Below, piece by piece: positions 25,017 through 33,122 of a stretch of 40,347 nt of DNA (position 1 is its first letter; every line of letters begins with the position of its first letter). Both the position numbers and the translations under genes were made by a program. The DNA comes from Woeseiaceae bacterium. GTDB taxonomy: Bacteria > Pseudomonadota > Gammaproteobacteria > Steroidobacterales > Woeseiaceae. Below the pieces are notes generated by a model. That model ran no database searches. It was not told the DNA's origin and saw only the letters and a list, made by a program, of their open reading frames with translations. Location: contig JASJCH010000006.1 of the NCBI GenBank assembly GCA_030066075.1, positions 1 through 40,347 of the forward strand, written 5' to 3'.

Positions 25017-26654
25017 ATGCAGACAAGACTGATTTCATTGCTGGCGTCGCTGATGCTCGGCGCCGCCGGCTGCAGCAGCGGCTCCGATGGTGGAGGCGGC
25101 GGCCAGCCGCCACCGCCGCCACCGCCGCCCATCACCTCGGCCGAAGCGTTCCAGTTCCTGAACCAGGCGACGTTTGGCGCCACCGAGGCGGAGGCGCAGC
25201 GCCTTATCAACCTGAGGTACGAAGCCTGGATCGACGAACAGCTCGCTCTCCCGGTATCGCTGCAATTGCCCCATGTGCAGTCGTTGCCGTTGCCGCAGTT
25301 CATCGGCGAACTGCAGAATGACCGCGTCGACATCTGGTTCCGCAATGCGCTGCACGAGAACGACCAGCTGCGCCAGCGCGTTGCCTTCGCGCTCTCGCAA
25401 ATCATGGTGGTCTCGCAGCTCGGCGTGCTCAACAACTACCCCTACGGGCTCGCGAGTTATCACGACATGCTGGCGCGCAACGCTTTTGGTAACTACCGCG
25501 ACCTCATCGAAGAGGTCACGCTGCACCCGGCGATGGGTGTCTACCTGAGCATGCTCGGAAATGAGAAGCCCGACCCCGCGAACAACATTCGTCCGGACGA
25601 GAACTACGCGCGCGAACTCATGCAGCTGTTCTCAATCGGCCTCGTCGAGCTGAATATCGACGGCACCGTCCGGACGGACGGCCAGGGGCAGCCGATCCCG
25701 ACCTACGACCAGGCGGTGATCGAGGGATTCGCGCACGTTTACACGGGCTGGAATTACGCCGGCTTCGCCGATTTTCGGATGGCTTTCCCGACGCTGCTGA
25801 ACCAGGTTGTTCCCATGCAGCTCTACCAGCCGTTTCACGACACCGGGGCCAAGACGCTGCTGAACGGCTTTACGGTCCCCGCCGGCCAGACGGGCGACCA
25901 GGACCTGGCCATGGCGCTCGACAACGTCTTCAATCACCCGAACGTCGGACCGTTTATGGCCATGCGCCTGATCGAACGGCTGACCACGAGCAATCCGTCG
26001 CCGCAGTATGTCGAGAGAGTCGCGCGGGTGTTCAATGACAACGGGCTGGGTGAGCGTGGCGATCTCGGCGCCGTCGTGAAAGCGATCCTGCTGGACCCCG
26101 AGGCGCGGTCCACCGTTGGCGAAGCGTCCGGCAAGATCAAGGAGCCGCTGCTGCGGCTGACCCAGTTATTCCGGGCCTACGATGCAACGTCGCAGAGCGG
26201 CCGCTACCCGTTGGGATTCGCGTACATCGTGTTCGGGCAGGGCCCGCTGCAGTCGCCGTCGGTGTTCAATTTCTACAGCCCTTTCTACGCGCCGCCCGGT
26301 GAGATTCGCGACAGCGGCTATGTCGCGCCGGAACTGGAGATCGCGACCGAATACCTCAACACTTACGTGACGAACTACATGTTCTTCCAGGCCTTCGGCC
26401 TCAACCAGACGGTGCCGGACCTGCAGCCGGATGATGTCTATATCGACTTCTCCGAAGAGATGACGGTTGCCAGCGACGTCGACGCGCTGATCAACATGGT
26501 GGCCGCGAAACTGCTGGGTGGACAGATTAGCGCCACCTTGCGCAACGAGACTGCCGGCATGCTGGCGCTGATTCCCGATTCCGAACCGGCGCTGCGGGCT
26601 GCGGAAGCCATTTATTTCATTTCGACTTCACCCGAATACGCTTACCAGCGGTGA
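25017..26654 (+). CDS. DUF1800 family lipoprotein
   Basis: 545 residues. A lipoprotein signal with lipobox GAAGC (Cys19) is followed by a Ser/Gly run and a polyproline linker (about 24-38), then a long helical DUF1800 domain (PF08811). The domain begins AFQFLNQATFGATEAEAQR, a signature where the Phe-Gly-Ala/Pro step is highly conserved. Other family phrases are DENYARELMQLFSIGL and the C-terminal LLDPEAR with FNFYSPFY. The biochemical role is unknown; the family almost always pairs with DUF1501 proteins, as here. It should sit at the periplasmic face of a membrane. The stop overlaps the GTG of the next gene (GTGA). It follows the ECF set by 32 bases and may be part of the same transcript. Confidence 0.88.
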   Translation: MQTRLISLLASLMLGAAGCSSGSDGGGGGQPPPPPPPPITSAEAFQFLNQATFGATEAEAQRLINLRYEAWIDEQLALPVSLQLPHVQSLPLPQFIGELQNDRVDIWFRNALHENDQLRQRVAFALSQIMVVSQLGVLNNYPYGLASYHDMLARNAFGNYRDLIEEVTLHPAMGVYLSMLGNEKPDPANNIRPDENYARELMQLFSIGLVELNIDGTVRTDGQGQPIPTYDQAVIEGFAHVYTGWNYAGFADFRMAFPTLLNQVVPMQLYQPFHDTGAKTLLNGFTVPAGQTGDQDLAMALDNVFNHPNVGPFMAMRLIERLTTSNPSPQYVERVARVFNDNGLGERGDLGAVVKAILLDPEARSTVGEASGKIKEPLLRLTQLFRAYDATSQSGRYPLGFAYIVFGQGPLQSPSVFNFYSPFYAPPGEIRDSGYVAPELEIATEYLNTYVTNYMFFQAFGLNQTVPDLQPDDVYIDFSEEMTVASDVDALINMVAAKLLGGQISATLRNETAGMLALIPDSEPALRAAEAIYFISTSPEYAYQR

Positions 26655-28030
26655 CCACCATGACCAAGATCAATCGACGAGATTTTCTGAGAACGAGTGG
26701 CGCCGCGGCGGCGGCAGCGACCTTTGCCGCCACTCCCGGCCTCGCGTGGTCGCAGGGCGTGGGCACGACCGCGCCCTTCCCCGACTACAAGGCGCTGGTC
26801 TGTGTCTTCATGTTCGGCGGCAACGACTCGTACAACATGGTCGTACCCAACACGACGGCCGAGTACAACGTCTACGCGGAATCACGACAGAACCTCGCAA
26901 TCGCCCAGCAGGACCTGCTGCCGATCAACCCGCTGTCGCAGTCGCCGGGAACCAACCCTTTCGGCTTCCATCCGAGCATGCCGGGCATGCAGAGCCTGTT
27001 CGAGACCGGCAAGGCCGCTGTCGTTGCCAACGTCGGGCCGCTGGTCGAGCCGACGACGCGCGCCCAGTTTTTCAACAAGTCCGTAGTGCTGCCGTCGCAG
27101 CTGTTCTCGCACAATGACCAGCAGGACCAGTGGCACTCACTGAAAGGCGCTGGCACCAGCAAGACCGGCTGGGCCGGTCGCATTGCCGACCTGATCAGGA
27201 CCAGCGTAGCCACGCAGGAGATGGCGACCAACGCCTCGCTGTTCGGTACCAGCTTGTGGCAGTCGGCGGACGAGACGATCGCCTACGTGATGGGCCAGAC
27301 GGGGCCGCTGCCGTTCACCGGCTTTTCCAACGACCCCAACGATATTTCTTACGACCAGAAGCAGGCGTTCCTGCGGATTGTCGAGGCGCAATACGGCTCC
27401 ATCTACGAGCGCGCGTTCGCTGATATCCAGCAGCGCGCCATCGCGGCTGCGGATTCGGTATCCGCCGCCATCGAGACTGCGCCGGTGCTCAACACCGTGT
27501 TCCCGAACTCGCCGCTCGGTCGCCAGCTCGAGACCGTGGCCAGGCTCATTGGCAGCCGTGACCAGCTGCAAATGCAGCGGCAGATTTTCTTTGTTGCGGC
27601 CGGCGGTTTCGATTCGCACGACGACCAGGAGCAGAATCAGCCGGGCCTGCTCGGTGGAATTTCGGAGGCGATCAGCGCGTTCTACGACGCGACGGTCGAA
27701 CTCAGTGTCGCCGATGCCGTCACCACGTTCACGCAGTCGGATTTCGGCCGCACGCTGACGTCCAACGGCGACGGCACGGACCACGCCTGGGGCGGCAACC
27801 AGCTTGTCGTGGGTGACAGTGTCGTGGGCCGGGATTTCTACGGCACCTACCCGCTGCTGCAAATCGACGGCCCCGACGACGTTGGCGGCGGCCGCATGAT
27901 ACCGACGACGTCGGCCGACCAGTTCGCTGCTACTCTCGCGGCGTGGTTCGGTGTCCCCGATGTCGATCTGGACATCGTGGCTCCGCATATCGGCAATTTC
28001 GTGCAACGCGATCTGGGTTTCATGGTCTGA
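26651..28030 (+). CDS. DUF1501 family protein, Tat-exported
   Basis: 459 residues with a clear twin-arginine signal (NRRDFLRTSG then an Ala-rich stretch, cleavage near WSQG). The mature part is of the DUF1501 family (PF07394), related to the alkaline phosphatase/sulfatase superfamily. It has VFMFGGNDSYNMVVP near the start, FVAAGGFDSHDDQ in the middle and TQSDFGRTLTSNGDGTDHAW near the end. These segments carry the Asp/His residues that in the superfamily bind metal. Tat export suggests it folds, perhaps with a metal, before export. Start choice: GTG 26651 overlaps the DUF1800 stop (GTGA); ATG 26660 gives the same Tat motif three residues shorter. The substrate is unknown. Confidence 0.88.
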   Translation: MTTMTKINRRDFLRTSGAAAAAATFAATPGLAWSQGVGTTAPFPDYKALVCVFMFGGNDSYNMVVPNTTAEYNVYAESRQNLAIAQQDLLPINPLSQSPGTNPFGFHPSMPGMQSLFETGKAAVVANVGPLVEPTTRAQFFNKSVVLPSQLFSHNDQQDQWHSLKGAGTSKTGWAGRIADLIRTSVATQEMATNASLFGTSLWQSADETIAYVMGQTGPLPFTGFSNDPNDISYDQKQAFLRIVEAQYGSIYERAFADIQQRAIAAADSVSAAIETAPVLNTVFPNSPLGRQLETVARLIGSRDQLQMQRQIFFVAAGGFDSHDDQEQNQPGLLGGISEAISAFYDATVELSVADAVTTFTQSDFGRTLTSNGDGTDHAWGGNQLVVGDSVVGRDFYGTYPLLQIDGPDDVGGGRMIPTTSADQFAATLAAWFGVPDVDLDIVAPHIGNFVQRDLGFMV

Positions 28031-28058
28031 TATTCTCAGGTCCCTGGGGGTATATCCA

Positions 28059-29864
28059 ATGAAATTCATGACTGCTGCCGCCCTGGCAGCGACGCTGCTT
28101 ATTGCTGCCTGCGGCAAGGAGCCACCCGCTGTCGAACCCGCACCCGAGCCCCGGGCGGCCGCCGCTGATCCTGCCGAGATGCTGAACACGTTGTTCGACG
28201 AGTTCTTCGAGCGTGGCCTCGAAATGAACCCGGTGCGGGCGTCGTCGATCGGCGATTACCGTTTTAACGACCGCTATGCGAACTCGCTCAGCCCCGAGTA
28301 TCGCGAGGCGAGTCGGCAGATGGACAAGGAGTTTCTCGCCCGCCTCCTCGAGATCGACCGGGAGCAGCTATCGCGACAGGACAAGCTCAGCTACGACATG
28401 TTTCGACTGAACAGGGAACAGTCTCTCGAGGGCGAGCGATTCCCGGGCCACCTGCAGCCCATCAACCAGTTCTACTCGCCGTTCAATTTCTTCGTGCAGC
28501 TGGGCAGTGGCACGAGCGTACATCCTTTCGAGACCGTCAAGCACTATGACGACTGGCTGTCGCGCGTCGACGACTTCGTCGTCTATGCCGACCAGGCCAT
28601 AACGAACATGAAAGAGGGCATGCAGGAGGGCGTCGTGCAGCCGCGCATCCTGATGGCCAAGTCGCTGCCGCAGATCCAGTCGCAGGTCGTCGACAGCGCC
28701 GAAGAAAGCGGCTTCTGGGCGCCAGTCGAGAACATGCCCGACGACTTCAGTGACGCAGATCGCGAGCGATTGACGGCAGCCTTCAGAGACGCCATCGAGA
28801 ACAAGATCATTCCGGTGTACCAGCGCGTCGCCAACTTCGTCGGCGACGAGTACATGGGGGCAGCGCGCGAGACCGTAGGCCTGTACGCGCTGCCGGACGG
28901 GCCGGAATGGTATGCCTTTAACGTCAGGCGTATCACGACGACCGACCTGACGCCGGAGGAGATACACCAGATCGGTCTCGATGAAGTCGCGCGCATCCAC
29001 GAAGAAATGCACGGCGTCATGGAGGAGGTCGGTTTCGAAGGCGATCTCAAAGAGTTCTTCGACTTCATGAACAACGACGACCAGTTCTACTTCGACGAAC
29101 CCGAGCAGCTGATCCAGGGTTACCGGGACATGTCCGATCACGTATCGGAACTGGCCAAGGAGCTGTTCAACGTCTTCCCGAAGGCAGACTTCGAGGTGCG
29201 TCGCGTGGAGCCGTTCCGCGAAGCGTCGGCGTCCGGCGGCAGCTATCGCACAGGCACGCCGGACGGCAGCCGCCCGGGTGTCTTTTATGCCAACGCGTAT
29301 GACATCAAGGCGCGGCCGATCTGGGGCATGGAGTCGCTGTTCCTGCACGAGGCGATTCCCGGCCATCATTTCCAGCGCTCGCTGCAAGTGGAGAATGAAG
29401 ACCTGCCCGGGTTCCGGCGTTTCGGTGGCTACACCGCGTACACAGAAGGCTGGGGCCTGTATGCCGAGTCACTCGGCAAGGAGATTGGCATTTACACCGA
29501 TCCCTACCAGTACTTCGGCGCTTTGAACGCCGAGTTGTGGCGATCGATTCGGCTCGTCGTGGACACTGGCCTGCACGCCAAAGAGTGGACGCGCCAGGAC
29601 GTGCTGGACTACATGTATGCCAATTCGCCCGTCAAGGAAGCGCGCGCCGTGTCCGAAGCCGAGCGCTTCATGGCCATTCCGGGACAGGCGCTGGCGTACA
29701 AGATCGGCCAACTGAAGATTCGCGAGATCCGCAACAACGCGGAGGAGCGCCTGGGCGACAAGTTCGACGTCAAGGAATTCCACACGCAAATCCTGATGGA
29801 CGGGCCGATGCCTTTGTCCATGCTCGAAGCCAAGATCGACGACTGGGTGACCGCTCAACTGTGA
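28059..29864 (+). CDS. DUF885 family lipoprotein (HExxxxH peptidase-like)
   Basis: 601 residues with a lipoprotein signal (MKFMTAAALAATLLIAAC, Cys18). The DUF885 domain (PF05960) is helical, as in gluzincin-like peptidases. The motif HEAIPGHHFQ carries the putative zinc ligands His and His with catalytic Glu, and the later YTEGWGLYAESLGKE is the family's second conserved segment. It is probably a periplasmic metallopeptidase anchored by its lipid. It starts 29 bases after the DUF1501 stop and is the last gene of the run; the hairpin repeat copy 2 begins just after its stop codon. The start at 28059 is chosen because the signal peptide begins there; a longer in-frame start lies inside the DUF1501 gene. 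Confidence 0.88.
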   Translation: MKFMTAAALAATLLIAACGKEPPAVEPAPEPRAAAADPAEMLNTLFDEFFERGLEMNPVRASSIGDYRFNDRYANSLSPEYREASRQMDKEFLARLLEIDREQLSRQDKLSYDMFRLNREQSLEGERFPGHLQPINQFYSPFNFFVQLGSGTSVHPFETVKHYDDWLSRVDDFVVYADQAITNMKEGMQEGVVQPRILMAKSLPQIQSQVVDSAEESGFWAPVENMPDDFSDADRERLTAAFRDAIENKIIPVYQRVANFVGDEYMGAARETVGLYALPDGPEWYAFNVRRITTTDLTPEEIHQIGLDEVARIHEEMHGVMEEVGFEGDLKEFFDFMNNDDQFYFDEPEQLIQGYRDMSDHVSELAKELFNVFPKADFEVRRVEPFREASASGGSYRTGTPDGSRPGVFYANAYDIKARPIWGMESLFLHEAIPGHHFQRSLQVENEDLPGFRRFGGYTAYTEGWGLYAESLGKEIGIYTDPYQYFGALNAELWRSIRLVVDTGLHAKEWTRQDVLDYMYANSPVKEARAVSEAERFMAIPGQALAYKIGQLKIREIRNNAEERLGDKFDVKEFHTQILMDGPMPLSMLEAKIDDWVTAQL

Positions 29865-29867
29865 TGT

Positions 29868-29954
29868 TTCGGCCGTGGGCGGGATGGCCCTCACCGGAAG
29901 TCACCCGCAGCGAAGCGAGGCATGAAGGTGAGGGCCATGCCGGCCACGGCCGAA
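29868..29954. repeat. Hairpin repeat with conserved 41-base core, copy 2
   Basis: Arms 29868-29895 and 29927-29954 (28 bases) pair with two internal mismatches around a 31-base loop. The loop (29896-29926) differs from copy 1's by one base. The arms differ in sequence from copy 1's but still pair, so the stem has been kept while its sequence changed. The element begins 3 bases after the DUF885 stop and ends 19 bases before the next gene. It has the same orientation relative to the upstream gene as copy 1. Confidence 0.8.
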
Positions 29955-29973
29955 TGTGGCAAGCTGACCAGTC

Positions 29974-31470
29974 ATGAAGCTCGATCGAGTTATTCGGATT
30001 GGCATCGCCGCGGTCATCGGCCTGCTGTTCGTGGTTGCGATTGCGGCCCTGCTGTTCGTCACCGAGTCGGCGCTCAACGTCTGGGACCGGCTGCTCGAAG
30101 GGCCGCGCGCGCTGCTCTACGGTTATGTCGCGGTCATGGTGGCCCTCGTCCTCGTGGCGGTGTGGCTCATCTGGCGGCTCGTCATCAGGCGCAGCATTCC
30201 CGGTTCCCGCAAGTCTGAAGCCCGGCCACTATCGGCAGCCGACATCCGCGAGCGCCTGGCGGAAGCAGAACAGGCCGGCGTCGACGTTGCCGAGGCGCAG
30301 GCCGAGTTGCAGGAACTCGCCACGCGCCAGGCGGCCGGCAATATTCACCTGTGTTTTTTCGGCGAGATCAGCACTGGCAAAAGCTCACTGATCAAGGCGC
30401 TGGTGCCTGCCGCGGATGTCAGCGTCGATGTGCTGGGTGGTTCCACGACCGACATCCGGCACTACCGCTGGCGCGACGCAGGCGGCCACGAAATCCTGCT
30501 CACCGACGTGCCAGGCACTGGCGGGCATGAAGCAGGCCTCGGCGAAATCGCGATACGCGAGGCCCGGCGTGCGCACGTGGTGCTGTTCGTCTGCGATGGC
30601 GACCTGAGTCGGCAGGAATCGATCGCGGTCGCGGACCTGTCAGCGTTGGGCAAGCCGGTTGTTATCGTGATGAACAAGGCCGACCGCTACAGCCTCGACG
30701 ACCAGGCGGCGCTGCTGCAACGTCTGCTGGAACATCTTGACTCGGCTGGCGGTGAGATCGAGCGCGACCGAGTCGTCGCGGTATCGGCCGGTGGCGAGGT
30801 CGACGTCCTCGAACGCGCGAGCGACGGCAACGAGACGACGGTCCGGCGGCAGCGGCCGGCGGATATCGGGGTGCTCGTCGTGGCCATCAATCGCCTGCTC
30901 GAAGACCCGGACGAAATCGACCGGCGGCGCGATCGGGCCGTGTTTCGCCTCGCCACAGACAAGCTCGCCGAAGCCGAAGAGCAGTACCGGGCGCAGCGCG
31001 CGGAGCAGGTTATCCGCAGCTCGACGCGCAAGGCGGTCGTGGGAGCGCTGGCGGCGGTCAGTCCCGGCACCGATGTGCTCATCCAGGGTTACATTGGCAC
31101 GGCGATGACGCAGGAACTGTGTCGGCTCTACGACGCGGCGCCGCGCGACCTCGACATCGAGGAATTCCTGAACCTGAGCCAGAGCCGGGTGGGGCGCGCG
31201 TTGCCGCTGTCGCTGGCGGTAGCCGGCAACGGCTTGAAGGCGTTCCCGGGCGTGGGAACGGTAGCTGGCGGTCTCGTGCATGCCGTGGCGTACGGCCTGA
31301 TTTTCGACGCGCTCGGACGCAGCCTGGTCCAGACCCTGTCGAAGCACGGCAAACTCCTGCCCGATGAAGCGGCCAGGGAATTCGAGGAAGGCATCAGTGA
31401 GCATATTGAAGCGGGCGTTCGCCGCGTTGCCAGGATGGCCCTGGAAGAAAAAAACAGCGACGCGAGCTGA
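29974..31470 (+). CDS. Membrane GTPase with DUF697-like C terminus, first of a pair
   Basis: 498 residues. Two N-terminal transmembrane helices (about 11-29 and 50-70) are followed by a GTPase domain: P-loop GEISTGKSS (Gly130 to Ser138), Walker B DVPGTGG (178 onwards) and the base-specific NKAD (234-237), with VSAGG as a likely G5. A C-terminal hydrophobic DUF697-like region follows (about 345-455), including SPGTDVLIQGYIGTAMTQEL. The order resembles YcjF/YcjX-type and dynamin-related small GTPases. Membrane remodelling or stress functions are known for relatives; none is assigned here. Its 3' end overlaps the next GTPase gene by 74 bases, which is unusual. The start at 29974 lies directly before the first membrane helix. 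Confidence 0.8.
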   Translation: MKLDRVIRIGIAAVIGLLFVVAIAALLFVTESALNVWDRLLEGPRALLYGYVAVMVALVLVAVWLIWRLVIRRSIPGSRKSEARPLSAADIRERLAEAEQAGVDVAEAQAELQELATRQAAGNIHLCFFGEISTGKSSLIKALVPAADVSVDVLGGSTTDIRHYRWRDAGGHEILLTDVPGTGGHEAGLGEIAIREARRAHVVLFVCDGDLSRQESIAVADLSALGKPVVIVMNKADRYSLDDQAALLQRLLEHLDSAGGEIERDRVVAVSAGGEVDVLERASDGNETTVRRQRPADIGVLVVAINRLLEDPDEIDRRRDRAVFRLATDKLAEAEEQYRAQRAEQVIRSSTRKAVVGALAAVSPGTDVLIQGYIGTAMTQELCRLYDAAPRDLDIEEFLNLSQSRVGRALPLSLAVAGNGLKAFPGVGTVAGGLVHAVAYGLIFDALGRSLVQTLSKHGKLLPDEAAREFEEGISEHIEAGVRRVARMALEEKNSDAS

Positions 31471-32761
31471 GCCCGGTCCCGACGACGGATCCGGGCACCT
31501 CGAGCTCGCGCGTGAGAGCCTGCGGGAGCTCGTCACTGACAAGCGGCTACCGGAAGGCGTTCGCGAGTCGCTGGCGCACGACTACGACTCCGTCGAGGCC
31601 ATGCTCGACAAGCTCGAGAACGGTCACCTGCATCTCGCCGCTTTCGGTCGCGTGAGCACGGGCAAGTCGTCATTGCTCAACGCGCTGATTGGCGAAGCCG
31701 TGTTTTCGGTCAGTCCATTGCACGGCGAGACCCGCCGCTCGGCCATGCAACCGTGGAGCGAAGTGCGCGCCGGGGGCGTGTTTCTGATCGACACGCCGGG
31801 CCTCGACGAGGCCGGCGGCGAGGATCGCGAGGCCATGGCGAAAGAGGTGGCCGGGCGGTCCGACCTCGTCATGTTCGTGCTCGACGGCGACATCACGGAC
31901 ACCGAGCTGCAGTCGCTGCGCACGTTGCTGGCGCAGGGGCGACCCGTACTGGTCGTGCTCAATAAGCGCGACCTGTTCACTGCCGACGAGTGCGCCGCCC
32001 TTCTCGGGTCGATTCGCGACAAGACGGCCGGCCTGGTCGATGCGGCCCACGTCATCGCGGCCGCCGGACAGCCGCGGCCGCAGGTGGTGGTTGACGTCGA
32101 CGCTGCTGGCAACGAGCGCGAGCAGACGCGGCCCCGCGAGCCGGACGTGGATGCGCTGCGGCTCCGGCTCTGGGAGATACTCGAGGCCGAAGGCAAGACG
32201 CTGGCCGCACTGAATGCCAGCCTGTTCGCGGCCGATCTGTCGGACCAGGTCGGGCGGCGCATTCTCGCGGCCCGGCGCGAGATTGGCGAGAAGCTTGTCC
32301 GCACCTACTGCGTCGGCAAGGGCATTGCGGTCGCGTTCAACCCAGTACCGATTGCCGACCTGTTTGCGGCCGCCTTTGTCGATGTGGGCATGGTCGTGCA
32401 CCTGTCGCGGGTCTACGACCTGCCGCTCAGCAAGCAGGAGGCGGGCTCGCTCGTCAAGGTGATCGTCGTAGAGGCCGCCGCGCTGATGGGCACGGTCTGG
32501 GCGCTGCACTTCGTTTCGAGCGCGCTCAAGGTGGGCACGGCAGGGTTGTCGACGATCGTGACAGCCGGCGCCCAGGGAGCAATTGCTTACTACAGCACCT
32601 ACGTAGTCGGGCAAGTCGCCGCCGAGTACCTCGGCCAGGGCAAGTCGTGGGGCGAGGGCGGGCCGAAGCACGTCGTCAAGCAAATACTGGACAGCCTCGA
32701 TCGCGACAGCGTGCTGGCAGACGCCAAGCGCGAAATCCAGGCGCGGCTGGGGCTGAGCTGA
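31397..32761 (+). CDS. GTPase with DUF697-like C terminus, second of a pair
   Basis: 454 residues from GTG 31397, which has GAGGAAG about 6 bases upstream; an ATG at 31364 would lengthen the overlap with the first GTPase from 74 to 107 bases. P-loop GRVSTGKSS (Gly84 to Ser92), Walker B IDTPGLDEAG (Asp132) and NKRD (189-192) are all present. The C-terminal part (about 290-400) has the DUF697 pattern (FNPVPIADLFAAAFVDVG, then long hydrophobic helices). It lacks the N-terminal membrane anchors of its neighbour but otherwise parallels it, including the shared STGKSSL in the P-loop. The two may have arisen by duplication and could act as a membrane-anchored and a soluble partner. Function is unknown. 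The ATL gene begins one base after the stop. Confidence 0.8.
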   Translation: MSILKRAFAALPGWPWKKKTATRAEPGPDDGSGHLELARESLRELVTDKRLPEGVRESLAHDYDSVEAMLDKLENGHLHLAAFGRVSTGKSSLLNALIGEAVFSVSPLHGETRRSAMQPWSEVRAGGVFLIDTPGLDEAGGEDREAMAKEVAGRSDLVMFVLDGDITDTELQSLRTLLAQGRPVLVVLNKRDLFTADECAALLGSIRDKTAGLVDAAHVIAAAGQPRPQVVVDVDAAGNEREQTRPREPDVDALRLRLWEILEAEGKTLAALNASLFAADLSDQVGRRILAARREIGEKLVRTYCVGKGIAVAFNPVPIADLFAAAFVDVGMVVHLSRVYDLPLSKQEAGSLVKVIVVEAAALMGTVWALHFVSSALKVGTAGLSTIVTAGAQGAIAYYSTYVVGQVAAEYLGQGKSWGEGGPKHVVKQILDSLDRDSVLADAKREIQARLGLS

Positions 32762-32762
32762 C

Positions 32763-33122
32763 ATGGATCGTATGGCTCGTATGCAGCGCATCTGGGCGAC
32801 GATCCGGGACGTCCCGCAAGGCAGTGTCGCAAGCTATGGGCAGATTGCGGACATCGCCGGCATCCCGCGCGGCGCGCGCCAGGTCGGGTATGCGCTGCGC
32901 AACCTGCCCGATGGCCACGATGTCCCCTGGCACCGCGTTCTGCAGGCCTCGGGCAGGATTGCCTTCGCCAAGGGTAGCCGCGGTTACCGGGAGCAGCGCA
33001 GTCGGCTGCTCGAGGAAGACGTCGCCGTTATCGCGGGGCGGGTCGACATGCAGCAGTATCGGTGGCAGCCTGACCTGGACGAGCTGCTGTGGAAACCGTC
33101 ACCGGCGTGGGATGACGATTGA
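32763..33122 (+). CDS. Alkyltransferase-like protein (ATL/YbaZ type)
   Basis: 119 residues, the size of the MGMT C-terminal DNA-binding domain alone. The winged helix reads GSVASYGQIADIAGIPRGAR. The MGMT active-site motif PCHRV is PWHRVL here, with Trp56 in place of the methyl-accepting Cys. ATLs bind O6-alkylguanine, flip it out and hand the lesion to nucleotide excision repair rather than reversing it. The gene starts one base after the GTPase stop and its own stop overlaps the TTG of the next gene (TTGA). No SOS-like or Ada box was recognised. The assignment is confident. Confidence 0.9.
   Translation: MDRMARMQRIWATIRDVPQGSVASYGQIADIAGIPRGARQVGYALRNLPDGHDVPWHRVLQASGRIAFAKGSRGYREQRSRLLEEDVAVIAGRVDMQQYRWQPDLDELLWKPSPAWDDD

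Noticed and set aside
27137-28189. 350-codon minus-strand frame opposite the DUF1501 gene
   Set aside because: Basic, low-complexity translation typical of antisense frames in GC-rich genes.
31670-32791. 373-codon minus-strand frame opposite the second GTPase
   Set aside because: Shadow of a gene with a full set of GTPase motifs.
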